DNA of 64,000 nucleotides from Microbulbifer sp. YPW16 (GCF_021290385.1 NZ_CP089928.1:3552001-3616000), one strand, 5' to 3'; shown: positions 8,135-18,449, numbered from the stretch's first letter. Notes: a model not told the origin generated them from the letters alone. Translations and numbers: made by a program.

Positions 8135-9616
8135 TTATTGTGTTGCGGATTCAAATACTCTTTTGACCAGTTTGTAGACAACGGTAAGGTTGTCTGGATC
8201 CCTTTTGTCGAGATGTGCGGCGGTTGCCGGATCTACAAGACACAGTGGTTGGCTACCTTTTGTCCCGGTATGCATGTCAGATTGTACATTTTCGAGACTG
8301 GTGACGGGTCCATATAGTGGGTTTTTGGAAATATACGATTTGCCTCTGCAGGTAGGGAAAATGTAGTCAGGCATATTGAGCTTTATGTCTGGTAGTTTTT
8401 CCCCATACAGTGAAGAAGAGTATTTCTCCCTGTACCGTGAAGCAGTTATTCCATGCTTTATCGATACTTCATCATTATTTACCAGTTTGCAGAGCTCTTC
8501 TATCAGTGAGTCTCTCTGGTGATCCCGAACAGGGCCGTTGAATCGCGAATCATTTAGGTAGATTCCAGGCATATACCAGTGGGAAAAAGCCAGGGTGTTC
8601 TCCCTATTAAATCCAGTTCCTATTCGCTCTACCTTGTCGACGACTGTGGAGGAGAGCAGGTTTCTTATTCGAGCCCGGTACTTTCTGGGGATTCTCTCGA
8701 ATAGGGATCTGTATATGTGTGATACGAAGCTTTCTCCACCTACTTTTCCTGAATCGTAGTAGCCGTGAAGACTCAGTAGGTTGTTTGGGTTGCAATGGTG
8801 TGTCATGGCCTCGTGGCCATGGTCTGCCGTCAGGATAAAGTGGTCTGGAGCCAGGCTCTTGTAAAGTCGATGTATATTATCGTCGACAAAGCTATAAAAA
8901 TCCCGTAACAGGTTTTCAATCTTCGCCGAGGGCGGGAAGCTGGGAGTTTTATCAGCATCCCGATCCATAAGGGCATTAATTTCACTCAGGAAAAGATACT
9001 GTACGACGGTTGTACCACGGTCAATCAGCAGGCCAAAATCAATTTCTGTCTGATTTGCCAGGTGTATGAACGAGTCTACACGCTTTTTCTCCATCTCCTT
9101 TAATTTGGAGAAAAGCTCATCAACATCCGTGATGCCAGAAGGCCCGAGTCTGATATCCGGGATGTAGCCTGATTTTCTCAGATAGTCAATAGCGGACTGG
9201 GGGTAAGCGATATCACTGTCGATTTGATCAATTTTACTAATGCCAGCGCCTGCGCTGCCGACAGCAAAGCCGTTTACTGGTGCTACAGGGTTAAGGGAGG
9301 GGACATTCATTATCCCGACCTTTGCATTGTTTCCGATCGCTTCCCATAGAAGTTGGATATCTGTATTTTGGGGCACTTCTGAAATGCTGTACTTCATGGA
9401 GAATTTAGTGGAGCCGTCCAGCATCGGGGATATGTAGAGCCCGCCTGTGTCCTTGCCTTCTTTGCCTGTTACTATTTCACTCCAGCCTCGGTTGATAAGA
9501 TCCTCATTGAGCGGGATTTGAGTGAAGCTCTTTTTGATTTTTTGATAAAATGGCATGTGGAAATAGTCGAATATTCGGTTGTCCCCTCCATCGATACCAT
9601 AAATTAGAGCTTTCAT
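8135..9616 (-). CDS. Alkaline-phosphatase-superfamily hydrolase or transferase
   Basis: A soluble protein of 493 residues resembling type I phosphodiesterases/nucleotide pyrophosphatases. The N-terminus MKALIYGIDGGD holds the first metal-binding Asp, and ILTADHGHEAM near the middle holds the second Asp-His metal motif. A late His (SDMHTGTKG) fits the third metal site. No signal peptide or transmembrane segment is visible, so it would act in the cytoplasm. Such enzymes occur in polysaccharide loci, where they may trim or move phosphate-linked substituents, but the substrate is unknown. It sits between the flippase and pyruvyltransferase genes in one minus-strand run. Confidence 0.75.
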   Translation of the reverse strand: MKALIYGIDGGDNRIFDYFHMPFYQKIKKSFTQIPLNEDLINRGWSEIVTGKEGKDTGGLYISPMLDGSTKFSMKYSISEVPQNTDIQLLWEAIGNNAKVGIMNVPSLNPVAPVNGFAVGSAGAGISKIDQIDSDIAYPQSAIDYLRKSGYIPDIRLGPSGITDVDELFSKLKEMEKKRVDSFIHLANQTEIDFGLLIDRGTTVVQYLFLSEINALMDRDADKTPSFPPSAKIENLLRDFYSFVDDNIHRLYKSLAPDHFILTADHGHEAMTHHCNPNNLLSLHGYYDSGKVGGESFVSHIYRSLFERIPRKYRARIRNLLSSTVVDKVERIGTGFNRENTLAFSHWYMPGIYLNDSRFNGPVRDHQRDSLIEELCKLVNNDEVSIKHGITASRYREKYSSSLYGEKLPDIKLNMPDYIFPTCRGKSYISKNPLYGPVTSLENVQSDMHTGTKGSQPLCLVDPATAAHLDKRDPDNLTVVYKLVKRVFESATQ

Positions 9617-9659
9617 TTAATACCCCAAATACTGTTCAAATGATCCGGTGAATAGTCTG

Positions 9660-10970
9660 TCATATAACGCCGGGTGATACTTTCAGGTGCTTTTTAACCA
9701 GCCGGCCGAGAAGCAAATTCCAGGTGATTAGGCTTGCTGCAATTCCAAGAGCCGCCCCCGTAGCACCGTAGGGAGGGATCAGTAACATACATAGTGTAAT
9801 GTTAACCAGTAAAGCAGTGAATTGGCCCAGAAGTGTGTATCGCTCATGGCCGCTCATCGACAACAATAGCCCAACCGACCCCATGAAAACATTTACAAGT
9901 TGCGCAAGTGTGATGATAAGAAGAGGAATGTAAGAAATTTCGCTGTATTCCTTCCCGAAGACAAACCCTAATAGGGGTTCTCCGAAAAGAAAGATCAGTA
10001 CACCAAGAGGTAATGCGAAGGCAAGCGCTATTCGAGCAGTGTATTTAGATAGCTTCTCTAATTGTTTGTGGTCCCCGTTACCCCAGTATTCTGCAAAGTA
10101 GGGTGCAATCAGGCTGTTCACGATGAGAAGTGGCAACGATACAATCTGAACAAGACGCTCGGCAACCCTGAGTGCGGCTGCATCGGCATCTGCCCCTATT
10201 CCTCCCAGTATAACAACCCCAATATTGGAGTTCAGGGTATAGGTCAGGCTTATTAGGGAGAATGGCAGTATTGCCTTGAGCCAGATGGGCCGTTCATAGG
10301 TGGCAGGGATTGCTCTTTCGATTTTTGGCTTTTTTTTCAGCCAAAAATAAAAGGCAAGCAACAGGGAAAATAAACAGGCCGCAACGGTTGACCATAAGGC
10401 AGTGTAGACGTCAATCTCATCAATAAAATAGAAAAGGGTGATGAATGCAAGTAACGCTAGGGGTTTAATGAATTGTTCTGGCAATGATCCATATACCGGT
10501 TGTTTCAAGCCGCGTAATACGCTCTCAAATATGTCCTTTAGACTGGTGAGTAGGACGGCCAGTAAAACGAGCGGTATGAATTGCCACCATGCACGTTCCG
10601 ATAGGCTGCTCCAGGTCAAGATTAGGTAAACTCCCGCAACGAGTAGAAAACCCGTGATTACCCAATGAAAACTGGAGTTAATAATCCCTTTGAAGTGGCC
10701 CCATCTATTTTTCTGGGCGTATTTCGAAACCTCGCGGGTTAGTAGCTGGTTTAGCCCACCTGATAGTGGAAGCGATAGTAGTGGGATAAGGGCTACACAA
10801 AATGCGTATTGCCCAAATGATTCCACTTCCAAGGCTCTCGTCAATAAAACAGTGCTCGCCAGCATGAGAGGCAGAGATACGGCTTTTAATGCCGCCAGGC
10901 CCATCAGCTTACTAAAAAGAGTGCTGAGTATATTGGGGTTCGTGATGTTTCTTTGCTTTATGCAGTTCAT
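9660..10970 (-). CDS. Wzx-like polysaccharide flippase
   Basis: A polytopic inner-membrane protein of 436 residues with about 12-14 hydrophobic helices, belonging to the MATE/MVF-like oligosaccharide exporter group. It should flip the undecaprenyl-linked repeat unit from cytoplasm to periplasm. Visible features are LMGLAALKAVSLPL near the start, VESFGQYAFC after the first helix (typical for the family) and a C-terminal GATGAALGIAASLI helix. The start ATG 10970 has no clear Shine-Dalgarno site; M23 is an alternative. No Wzy-like polymerase was recognised in the cluster, so a single-unit (O-linked) glycan is possible. Confidence 0.85.
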   Translation of the reverse strand: MNCIKQRNITNPNILSTLFSKLMGLAALKAVSLPLMLASTVLLTRALEVESFGQYAFCVALIPLLSLPLSGGLNQLLTREVSKYAQKNRWGHFKGIINSSFHWVITGFLLVAGVYLILTWSSLSERAWWQFIPLVLLAVLLTSLKDIFESVLRGLKQPVYGSLPEQFIKPLALLAFITLFYFIDEIDVYTALWSTVAACLFSLLLAFYFWLKKKPKIERAIPATYERPIWLKAILPFSLISLTYTLNSNIGVVILGGIGADADAAALRVAERLVQIVSLPLLIVNSLIAPYFAEYWGNGDHKQLEKLSKYTARIALAFALPLGVLIFLFGEPLLGFVFGKEYSEISYIPLLIITLAQLVNVFMGSVGLLLSMSGHERYTLLGQFTALLVNITLCMLLIPPYGATGAALGIAASLITWNLLLGRLVKKHLKVSPGVI

Positions 10971-11133
10971 TCAAGAATTAATTGAGCTAGATCCCAGGTG
11001 CCTGGAGAATCATCAGTGAGGCTGTGTATTCTATTTTCAGTTTCATTTCATCTCTTTTTTATGATTGTTTTCAAACTAACTGGCAGCCTGGTGTGCTGGA
11101 TGGCGATAAGGAAGCCGATTGCGCTACATATTA

Positions 11134-12483
11134 TCAGGCATGAATGACGTTGTGCCTTTTTGCGCGGTAAACACCACGGGTGTCAATGATGAGGTTCGCG
11201 TACTCAAGAATAGCTGAATAGTCGAATGAATCGTGGTTTGTCGTCAGGACGACCGCGTCAAAGGTAGTGAGATTCTCCCGGGTTAATTCAACGCTGCTGA
11301 GTTCAAAATTTGCTTTTCGTATTGTTGGGAAAACCGGCACGTGGGGGTCGCAGTAGGAAATCACGCCACCCAGATCCTGAATGCGCTGCATTATTTCTAC
11401 AGCGGGCGACTCTCGCATGTCGTCCACGTTCTTCTTGTAGGAAATTCCCAGGATCAGGATTCGACTTCCGTTCAGGGGCTTGCTGTGACGGTTGAGCCCA
11501 TCGATCAATTTTCTGACGACATACTCTGGCATTGCTCGATTGATTTCACCAGAGAGCTCGATAAAACGCGTGTTTATTCCATATTCTCGCGCTTTCCAGG
11601 TTAGGTAGTAAGGATCAATTGGGATGCAGTGGCCGCCTAGCCCCGGGCCTGGATAATAGGGCGTAAACCCAAAGGGCTTTGTAGCAGCTGCATCAATCAC
11701 TTCAAATATATCGACTCCCATGCGATCGGCGACAAGCTTCATTTCGTTTACCAGGCCAATGTTCACCGCCCGGTGAATGTTTTCCAGTAGCTTGGTCATT
11801 TCAGCGGCCCTGGTGCTGCTGACGGCAACAACCTGTTCAATAGCGCTTTGATAAAGGGCTTTTCCCACTTCAAGGCATGCGCTTGTCTGTCCGCCGACTA
11901 CTTTGGGTATGGTTCGGGTTTCATACTGCGAGTTACCCGGGTCTTCCCGTTCAGGGGAGTATATGAGAAATACGTCTTCGCCGACCTTGAGCCCTTGGCT
12001 TTCGATCCTGGGCTTCAGTTCTTCTTCTGTGGTACCCGGGTAAGTGGTGCTCTCCAGCGATACCACCTGGCCCTCACGAAGATATGGTGTAATGCTTTCT
12101 ATTGTGCTTATGACGAAGCTGAGGTCGGGTTCTCTGTGCTGTGAGAGCGGGGTTGGAACACAGATAATCAGGGCATCACATGTGGCTGCCAGGCTGAAGT
12201 CGGTTGTAGCCTGAAAGCCGTATTCCCTGGCATGGGTAACTGAAGCCGGGGATATTCGCTCTATATAGCTCTGGCCGTGGTTGAGTGTGTGGACCTTGTC
12301 CTCATCTATATCCATCCCCAGGACAGCGTATCCCGCATTAGAGTATGTAAGGGCAAGGGGAAGTCCGACATATCCAAGGCCAATGATTCCAATACGGGCA
12401 CTGCGTGCCTGCAGACGGGCGGTTAGTACATCTTTAGGGGACACTCGGGGAACCTTTTTTATTGGATTTAGGCTTGGTAGCAC
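11134..12483 (-). CDS. UDP-sugar 6-dehydrogenase (UDP-GlcNAc or UDP-ManNAc type)
   Basis: NAD-dependent four-electron oxidation of a UDP-HexNAc to the uronic acid. The 449 residues show the Rossmann motif [37 protein letters not shown], the catalytic-Cys loop [13 protein letters not shown] and [13 protein letters not shown], as in WbpA/TviB/WecC enzymes. The frame opens with GTG 12483 without a visible Shine-Dalgarno site; a later start would cut the N-terminal extension before the Rossmann fold. It is the first gene of the minus-strand half. Together with the epimerase at 4820 it could supply UDP-ManNAcA. If it acts on UDP-GlcNAc, the product would be UDP-GlcNAcA instead. Confidence 0.87.
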   Translation of the reverse strand: MLPSLNPIKKVPRVSPKDVLTARLQARSARIGIIGLGYVGLPLALTYSNAGYAVLGMDIDEDKVHTLNHGQSYIERISPASVTHAREYGFQATTDFSLAATCDALIICVPTPLSQHREPDLSFVISTIESITPYLREGQVVSLESTTYPGTTEEELKPRIESQGLKVGEDVFLIYSPEREDPGNSQYETRTIPKVVGGQTSACLEVGKALYQSAIEQVVAVSSTRAAEMTKLLENIHRAVNIGLVNEMKLVADRMGVDIFEVIDAAATKPFGFTPYYPGPGLGGHCIPIDPYYLTWKAREYGINTRFIELSGEINRAMPEYVVRKLIDGLNRHSKPLNGSRILILGISYKKNVDDMRESPAVEIMQRIQDLGGVISYCDPHVPVFPTIRKANFELSSVELTRENLTTFDAVVLTTNHDSFDYSAILEYANLIIDTRGVYRAKRHNVIHA

Positions 12484-12763
12484 GCTGTTTCAAAACGCTG
12501 GCTGCGTGTCTTGAGATGCCCGATTATCTCGGAATTTGGTTGCTGGTGCCATCCTTGGAAATCCCTGATGGGGGAACAGAGGGCGGGCCTAGTGGAGGCC
12601 GCTGTGGTGGTTTTTTAACTGACAGGCCTACACTGGGTCATCAAAAGTGTACAAAAAGCGTTCAGTCGCCCTCGTCAAGGCTATCTCTTGCCTGAGGGAG
12701 TAATACGCCGGCCAGGGGAGTGTAGCCGGATGCGGCCACGAACATCTATAACTGGAAGCCTGG

Positions 12764-15700
12764 CTAGTGGAAACTCCTTATTGGTTGAATTCCCCTCCAC
12801 GCCAAGCAATGGATTTGATAGCCGAGTAAATGGATGACGGTAAGGTCGCCTTTACCAGTCTGGGGGCTGACTTGCACCCTACCAGCGACTTGTAGAATCC
12901 TGCCCTGTATGATTTCTGACCTGAACTTCTGCTGTACCTTCTCCCCCAGCACAACATTGACCTGCCCGGTTTCGTCCTCCAGTGTTAGAAACATCACCCC
13001 TGCTGCACTACCGGGCCGTTGTCGGCAGGTGACCAGTCCCATCACTCTGGCATGCTGGCCATTCCGGTAGTTGTCTAGTTCGCAGGCCCTGGCGTGTTGC
13101 CGGAACTTTTTCTTTCTGCGCAGCAGGGCAATAGGGTGCTCCCGCAGCGTCAAACCGATAGTGGCATAATCGCTGTAGGTATTGTCTTCAATGGAGTTGC
13201 TGGGGCTGTGACGCCCTGTATCCGGTCGTGTCGACTCCATATCCAGGGATTGCCAGGCGTTGACATAGCGGTTTACCTCCAGGCTCCGGAAGGCATTGGC
13301 GCTTGCCAGCAAGGTAATCTGGTCCCGCCGCAGCTTGGTGGTGTTGCGGAGCTGGGAGAGGGACTCAAACACCCTTTTTTCCCGGGTTTTTGTAATGATC
13401 TCGGCGCTGCTCTGGTCAAGGCCCTTGATCAGGCGCAGGCCGAGGCGCAGGGCAACAACTTGAGGTAATTTGGTGGTGGGCTCATGCCCGGACAGTAATT
13501 GGGATGCGGGGGACCGGGTGGAGGGGGTCTTGGCTGTCCCAGGGCTTGGCAAGTCCAGCCGGTGGTCCCAGTGGCTATAGAGCACATCCACAGGCAGCAC
13601 CTTCACATTGTGCCGCTGGGCATCGTAGACCAGCTGGGCCGGGGCGTAGAAGCCCATGGGCTGGCTGTTGAGCAGGCCACAGTAAAAGGCCGCCGGGTGG
13701 TGGTGCTTGATCCAGGCTGAGAAGTAGGCCAGCAGGGCGAAGCTGGCTGAGTGGGACTCGGGGAAGCCGTAGGAGCCGAAGCCCTTCATCTGCTCGAACA
13801 ACTGCTCGGCAAATTGCACCTGGTAGCCGTTGGCGAGCATGCCGGCCACCAGCCTGTCCCGGAACTGGTAAAGATTGCCGTTCTTGCCCCAGCTGGCCAT
13901 GGCGCGGCGCAGCTGGTCGGCCTCGCCGCCGTTGAAGCCAGCGGCCACCATGGACAGCTGGATTACCTGTTCCTGGAAGATGGGTACTCCCAGGGTGCGT
14001 TCCAGTACCGGGCGCAGGTTCTCGTGCGGGTAGCTGACCGGTTCCAGTCCCTGCTTGCGCTTCAGGTAGGGGTGTACCATACCGCCCTGGATAGGCCCCG
14101 GGCGCACGATGGCGATCTCGATGGTGAGCTCGTAGAAATTCCTTGGCTGCAGCCGCGGCAGCATGCTCATCTGCGCGCGGGACTCGATCTGGAAAACCCC
14201 CACGGTATCTGCCCGGCACATCATCTCGTAGACGCCCGGGTCCTCGGTGGGGATGTCCCGTAGCTGCATTCTCGGTCCGTAAAGGCCGATATAGGTCAGC
14301 GACTTGCGCAGGGCCGTGAGCATACCCAGAGCGAGGATGTCCACCTTCATCAGTTTCAGGTCCTCGATATCCTCCTTGTCCCACTGGACGATGGTGCGGT
14401 CCTCCATGGCGGCATTCTCGATCGGCACCAGGGTATGCAGGGGTTGCTCGGTAATTACGAAGCCGCCCACGTGCTGGGACAGGTGCCGGGGGAAACCGCG
14501 GACCTGTGCCATCAGCTTCGGCAGCATGCGGCCGGCGTTGCCCCGCGGGTCGATCCCCACTTTCTGCATCTGCCGGGGGAAATCCTCCATGGTGTCCCAC
14601 CAGGCCCGCTCGGCAATCAGTTGCTCGATGGTGGCGCTGCCCAGCCCCAGGGCCTTGCCGATATCCCGCAGGGCGCTCTTGAAACGGTAGCTGATCTTGG
14701 TGGCGGCCAGCCCGGCGCGCTCGCGGCCGTATTTGCGGTAGATGTACTGGATGATTTCCTCGCGTCGCTCATGCTCGAAGTCCACGTCGATATCCGGCGG
14801 TTCGTCGCGTTCGCGGGATATAAAGCGTTCGAACAGCAGGCCGATCTTGTGGGGGTCTATTTCGGTGATAAAGAGGCAGTAGCACACTACCGAATTCGCG
14901 GCCGAGCCACGGCCCTGGTAGAGGATATGCTGGCTGCGCGCGAACTGGACGATGTCGTGGATGGTAAGGAAGTAGTGTTCGTACCCCAGCTCGGCGATCA
15001 GTGCCAGTTCCTTTTCTATTTGTGCGGCAATATGTGGTTCGGGACCCTCTGGCCAGCGCAGTTCCTTGCCGGCCTCCACCAGTTCCCGCAGGTACCCGTC
15101 CGGGCTTTTACCGGCAGGCAGTACCTCCGACGGATACTGGTAGCGCAGTTCATCCAGGGAAAATTGGCACTGGTGGGCGATTTCAATGGTGTTCGCAATT
15201 GCTCCTGTCAGCTGCAGGCTGGCAATCTCATCGAGCGGGCGCAGGTAACGCTCGGCGTTCTGCTCCAGTCGGTAGCCCAGTTCGTCGAGAGTGCAGTTGT
15301 GGTAGCAGGCGTTGAGTACATCCTGCAGGGGCTTGCGACTGCGACAGTGCATCAGCACCGCACTGGTGGCCACCAGTGGCAGTTGTTGCCCGGTGGCAAA
15401 GGCCAGAAGTTCCCGGTTATGTTCGTTCTGGCGTGGGAGTAACTGGTTGCTGAAGGCGATATACAGGCGGCCCTGGAAATGACTCTTGAGGCCTGCAGGC
15501 ATTTCCAGTGGTTGGTGGCGGGGTAGCCAGATGGCGATGCATTGCCGGGTTATCCGCAGCAGGTCGTCGAGCCTGGTCTCGTACTGGCCTTTGGGCGCGC
15601 GCAGGCGGGAGGTAGAGATCAGCTGGCATAACTCGCTGTAGGCTTGCCGGTCCGGTGCCAGTAATACCAGTTCACAATTAATGTCAGATAAGCGGAAGTA

Positions 15701-15910
15701 GCTGCCGCAGATCAGTTTGAGGTTGCTGCCATCAGCTTTCAGTTCCTCCAGTTGTTTATAGGCGCGGACCGCGCCCGAAAGGGAACATTCATCGGTAATG
15801 GCCAGGGCGCGGTAGCCCAGTTCATGGGCACGGGTAACAAGTTCCTGGGGATGGGAAGCACCCTGGAGAAAAGAGAAGTTGCTCTGGCAGAAGAGTTCGG
15901 CGTACTGCAT
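12764..15910 (-). CDS. dnaE2: Error-prone DNA polymerase DnaE2 (ImuC)
   Basis: The alternative C-family polymerase alpha subunit that performs translesion synthesis and SOS mutagenesis with ImuA and ImuB. The start is set at ATG 15910 (MQYAELFCQSNFSFLQGAS), matching the family N-terminus; the frame stays open to a GTG at 16018. At 1048 residues it has the usual length. The PHP domain is the degenerate DnaE2 form. Polymerase acidic residues are seen in PDIDVDFEHERR and LMKVDILALG, and a C-terminal OB fold in RVMGLVTCRQRPG. It lacks the C-terminal tau-binding extension of replicative DnaE. It is the last gene of the operon, 168 bases after imuB. Confidence 0.95.
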   Translation of the reverse strand: MQYAELFCQSNFSFLQGASHPQELVTRAHELGYRALAITDECSLSGAVRAYKQLEELKADGSNLKLICGSYFRLSDINCELVLLAPDRQAYSELCQLISTSRLRAPKGQYETRLDDLLRITRQCIAIWLPRHQPLEMPAGLKSHFQGRLYIAFSNQLLPRQNEHNRELLAFATGQQLPLVATSAVLMHCRSRKPLQDVLNACYHNCTLDELGYRLEQNAERYLRPLDEIASLQLTGAIANTIEIAHQCQFSLDELRYQYPSEVLPAGKSPDGYLRELVEAGKELRWPEGPEPHIAAQIEKELALIAELGYEHYFLTIHDIVQFARSQHILYQGRGSAANSVVCYCLFITEIDPHKIGLLFERFISRERDEPPDIDVDFEHERREEIIQYIYRKYGRERAGLAATKISYRFKSALRDIGKALGLGSATIEQLIAERAWWDTMEDFPRQMQKVGIDPRGNAGRMLPKLMAQVRGFPRHLSQHVGGFVITEQPLHTLVPIENAAMEDRTIVQWDKEDIEDLKLMKVDILALGMLTALRKSLTYIGLYGPRMQLRDIPTEDPGVYEMMCRADTVGVFQIESRAQMSMLPRLQPRNFYELTIEIAIVRPGPIQGGMVHPYLKRKQGLEPVSYPHENLRPVLERTLGVPIFQEQVIQLSMVAAGFNGGEADQLRRAMASWGKNGNLYQFRDRLVAGMLANGYQVQFAEQLFEQMKGFGSYGFPESHSASFALLAYFSAWIKHHHPAAFYCGLLNSQPMGFYAPAQLVYDAQRHNVKVLPVDVLYSHWDHRLDLPSPGTAKTPSTRSPASQLLSGHEPTTKLPQVVALRLGLRLIKGLDQSSAEIITKTREKRVFESLSQLRNTTKLRRDQITLLASANAFRSLEVNRYVNAWQSLDMESTRPDTGRHSPSNSIEDNTYSDYATIGLTLREHPIALLRRKKKFRQHARACELDNYRNGQHARVMGLVTCRQRPGSAAGVMFLTLEDETGQVNVVLGEKVQQKFRSEIIQGRILQVAGRVQVSPQTGKGDLTVIHLLGYQIHCLAWRGIQPIRSFH

Positions 15911-16078
15911 ACCAATTCTGGCTGTCTTGGTCTCTGCACCTCCCCCTGTGCGAGTATTCAATCCTGTATTTAAATGGATTCTGTCGGACGTTCGTCGAGC
16001 GCCAGCTCTACGCTCCACCGAGCGTGATGACTATTCCTGAGCGGGGTCAGGCTTGGAGCCGGCAGGTTTATACCTGGG

Positions 16079-17581
16079 TCACGCGTAAACCCCATGCAGG
16101 TACCAGGCCTCCGAGGTCAGGTCCTGGAAGACCCAGTAGAGTGCACCTTCGTCACCGCGGGCAATGTAGTAATCGCGGGCGTGGCGGCGGTGTTGCCACC
16201 AGTAGCCATCAATGCGTTCCGGGCCCTGCAGCAGGCGCAGCTCGCCGCGGTAGAACAGGCGCTGGTTGCGGCACTGGATGCGATCGGGACGCGGGAGCAG
16301 CCAGTTGGGGCGCGGTGCATTCACCGGTTGCAACTGGTGGCCGCGTTTGCGGCTGTTCAGCACCAGGTTGTCGGCACTCTGCCATGCCTGCTCCGGCAGG
16401 TGACTCTCCTTCAGGGTGACGCCTGACAGTGACTGGTGGCCCAGCCGCGCTTTGAGCTTGTCGATTAGCTGGTGGCTGCGCTGCACGCGGCTTGCTTCCC
16501 CGAACAGGTCATCGTCCACCGAATCCTGGCCCAGCGGTTGCAGCCTGTCGCAGGTCAGGCCGATTGCCTGTACAGGTTGCTCGAGGGTGAGCCGCTCGAG
16601 TTGCAGCTTTGTCAGGGCGATCAGGCGCTGGGGATCCAGTTGCGGTCGCGAGATTTCCACACTGAGCACCTTGCAACCCTGTTGCCCGAAATCCAGTTTC
16701 CAGCGCAGCTGCTGGCTGTAGAGCTGTCGCCGCTGCAATTGCTGGCACAGCTCGCGGACCAGCCGGCCGGCGGGAAACAGCAGCTGCTCGCTGTTATCCA
16801 GCGGGCTGGGAAAAAACAGCTCACTGTGGAACTCCGGCGGTGGCTGGTAACTGGGGACCGGGTCATGGCGGGTGCCGTTGAGGCGCGCCAGGTAATTGAC
16901 AAAGTCGCGCCCGAAGCGGGTCCCCACCTCAGACAATGGTATGGCCAGTAACTGGCTGACCCGCTTGATACCGCAGGCATAGAGTTTGGCTATGGTCTTG
17001 TGGTCGCAGTCCAGCAGTTTGCCGGGGGCAAAGCTGATCCACTGGCGCCATTGCTGGGGAGAGGGCGGTGCCTTGGCCCCGGCCAGCCACTGCCTGTGCT
17101 CTTCCAGCTGGCTCAGCATATGGGCAGCACTGGGGCTGTGCCCCAGGCCCATAAAGGCACTGATATGCATCTGTTGCAGTTCGCTGCGCAACTGCTGCAG
17201 GAGCGGCTCCAGTCCGCCATTGGCTTTCAGGCAGCCGCTCAGTTCCAGGTAAAGGCAGGCGAAGCTGCCATCATCGCTGTGCGGGGATGCCGCGCGGGGG
17301 GAAACCACCGGGGTGAAGCTGTAACCCCACTGGGCCAGTTCCTGCAGCAGCTGTGATTCGCGCTCGGTATCCCGGGGAAGGAGTTCCAGGTCCGCGCACA
17401 GCGCACAGGCAGTGGCAATGGTCAGTCCGCAGGTGACAGCGCGCTCGCGGGCACTGCTGTTGACGTCCACCACCTGCTCTTTCTCCACAACCGCGCGGGG
17501 AGAGCCATCAGGCCCTGCTTGCTGGGCGCGGGTCAGTGCCTCTAACGGCAGGTTGGGGAACTGTATGCAGAGCCAGAGCAT
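16079..17581 (-). CDS. imuB: ImuB, Y-family polymerase-like mutasome protein
   Basis: A catalytically dead Y-family polymerase homologue that bridges ImuA, DnaE2 and the beta clamp. The 500 residues begin MLWLCIQFPNLPLEAL, where active Y-family enzymes carry the metal-binding D-x-D motif; its absence is the mark of ImuB. A helix-hairpin-like segment (CGIKRVSQLLAIPLSEVGTR) and a little-finger region follow. The C-terminal part (GPERIDGYWW, DYYIARGDEGALYWVF) is typical of the family. It lies between imuA and dnaE2 and should share their LexA control. A REP-like element sits in the 98-base gap before it. Confidence 0.94.
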   Translation of the reverse strand: MLWLCIQFPNLPLEALTRAQQAGPDGSPRAVVEKEQVVDVNSSARERAVTCGLTIATACALCADLELLPRDTERESQLLQELAQWGYSFTPVVSPRAASPHSDDGSFACLYLELSGCLKANGGLEPLLQQLRSELQQMHISAFMGLGHSPSAAHMLSQLEEHRQWLAGAKAPPSPQQWRQWISFAPGKLLDCDHKTIAKLYACGIKRVSQLLAIPLSEVGTRFGRDFVNYLARLNGTRHDPVPSYQPPPEFHSELFFPSPLDNSEQLLFPAGRLVRELCQQLQRRQLYSQQLRWKLDFGQQGCKVLSVEISRPQLDPQRLIALTKLQLERLTLEQPVQAIGLTCDRLQPLGQDSVDDDLFGEASRVQRSHQLIDKLKARLGHQSLSGVTLKESHLPEQAWQSADNLVLNSRKRGHQLQPVNAPRPNWLLPRPDRIQCRNQRLFYRGELRLLQGPERIDGYWWQHRRHARDYYIARGDEGALYWVFQDLTSEAWYLHGVYA

Positions 17582-17625
17582 TGTATTTTCCCTGTCGTGT
17601 CTTACCGCATTGGTTATTCAGAGAG

Positions 17626-17654
17626 TTTTTTCGCGGCCATGGGCCGCTCCTGCA
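17626..17654 (-). repeat. REP-like palindromic element between imuA and imuB
   Basis: Read on the minus strand, CTGCAGGAGC is followed by GGCCCATGGCCGCG and an A run. This is the layout of the extragenic palindromes (TGTAGGAGC plus a GC-rich inverted repeat) common in Pseudomonas and relatives. It lies in the untranslated gap of the mutasome operon. Confidence 0.6.
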
Positions 17655-17679
17655 GAGAGCTTTATACTCTTCCCGGCAA

Positions 17680-18387
17680 TCAGTGCAGTGGCCCGTCGCG
17701 GCGGGTCAGGTCCGCGGCCCGGGCCAGGTGCAGCTGCTGTCCCGAGCGGCCGCCCAGCTGTTTGATCAGCTTCAGGGCCAGCTGGTCGCCGTCGCTTGCG
17801 AGCTGCAGCCGCAGGCTGGCCGGTGAGGGGCTGCTGGCACAGGATTGCGGGCGGAAGTGGAAGTGCAGACATTCCCCATCCCGTGCGGCCACCTGCAGCC
17901 GGCGCAGGTCCCTGTCCGCGGGCGGCTGTCGTTCCTGCCAGCTGAGCAGGGCGCCGCAGCAGCCAGACTGCAGTGTTTGTTCCATGGCCCAGAGAGTGTC
18001 GCGCGGTCCCCGGGGATGCAGGATCAACAGCTTTTCCAGTTGCACCCCGGCACTGGCCAGCGCCGGGGCATAGGGGATATGGGGCGGGTTGACCAGCACG
18101 ACCATCTGCTCCTGGCGGGTGAGTTCCGCCAGTGCCGGTAGCAACAGGCTGAGCTCGCCGATACCGGACTGGTCCACCAGCAGTTCGGTGGTGGCGCCAC
18201 GGGGCCAGCCGTGTCCGGCCAGCAGGGCATCGAGCCCGCTGTAGCCGGTGGCGATGCCGTTACGCCGGCGGTGATGCTCATTGGCCGCCTGCCAGATATC
18301 CGCCCGCGCCAGCAGCTGGTCCAGGCGTTGCTGCTTGAGCTGATCAGTTAACTGCTTGTTTTGTATAAGGTTTTCGGCACTGCTCAC
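17680..18387 (-). CDS. imuA: ImuA, RecA/SulA-like mutasome protein
   Basis: Accessory protein of DnaE2-dependent mutagenesis that binds RecA and ImuB. The longest frame runs back to 18636, but that would place the coding region across both LexA boxes. A GTG at 18387 with GAGGG about nine bases upstream gives 235 residues, in line with family length. The RecA-like core shows [20 protein letters not shown] followed by a degenerate nucleotide-binding loop ([15 protein letters not shown]). It is first in imuA-imuB-dnaE2, and the tandem SOS boxes lie 41-78 bases before its start. Confidence 0.9.
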   Translation of the reverse strand: MSSAENLIQNKQLTDQLKQQRLDQLLARADIWQAANEHHRRRNGIATGYSGLDALLAGHGWPRGATTELLVDQSGIGELSLLLPALAELTRQEQMVVLVNPPHIPYAPALASAGVQLEKLLILHPRGPRDTLWAMEQTLQSGCCGALLSWQERQPPADRDLRRLQVAARDGECLHFHFRPQSCASSPSPASLRLQLASDGDQLALKLIKQLGGRSGQQLHLARAADLTRRDGPLH

Positions 18388-18427
18388 GATATCTGCCCTC
18401 GCGATCTGGTCCCTTTGGGAGCTGTTT

Positions 18428-18443
18428 CTGTATATCTGTACAG
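18428..18443 (-). promoter_or_regulatory. LexA (SOS) box 1 of imuA-imuB-dnaE2
   Basis: CTGTATATCTGTACAG is a perfect match to the gammaproteobacterial LexA consensus CTGT-N8-ACAG. It lies just upstream of the chosen imuA start, as expected for an operator repressing the mutasome operon. Confidence 0.93.
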
Positions 18444-18449
18444 TATGTA

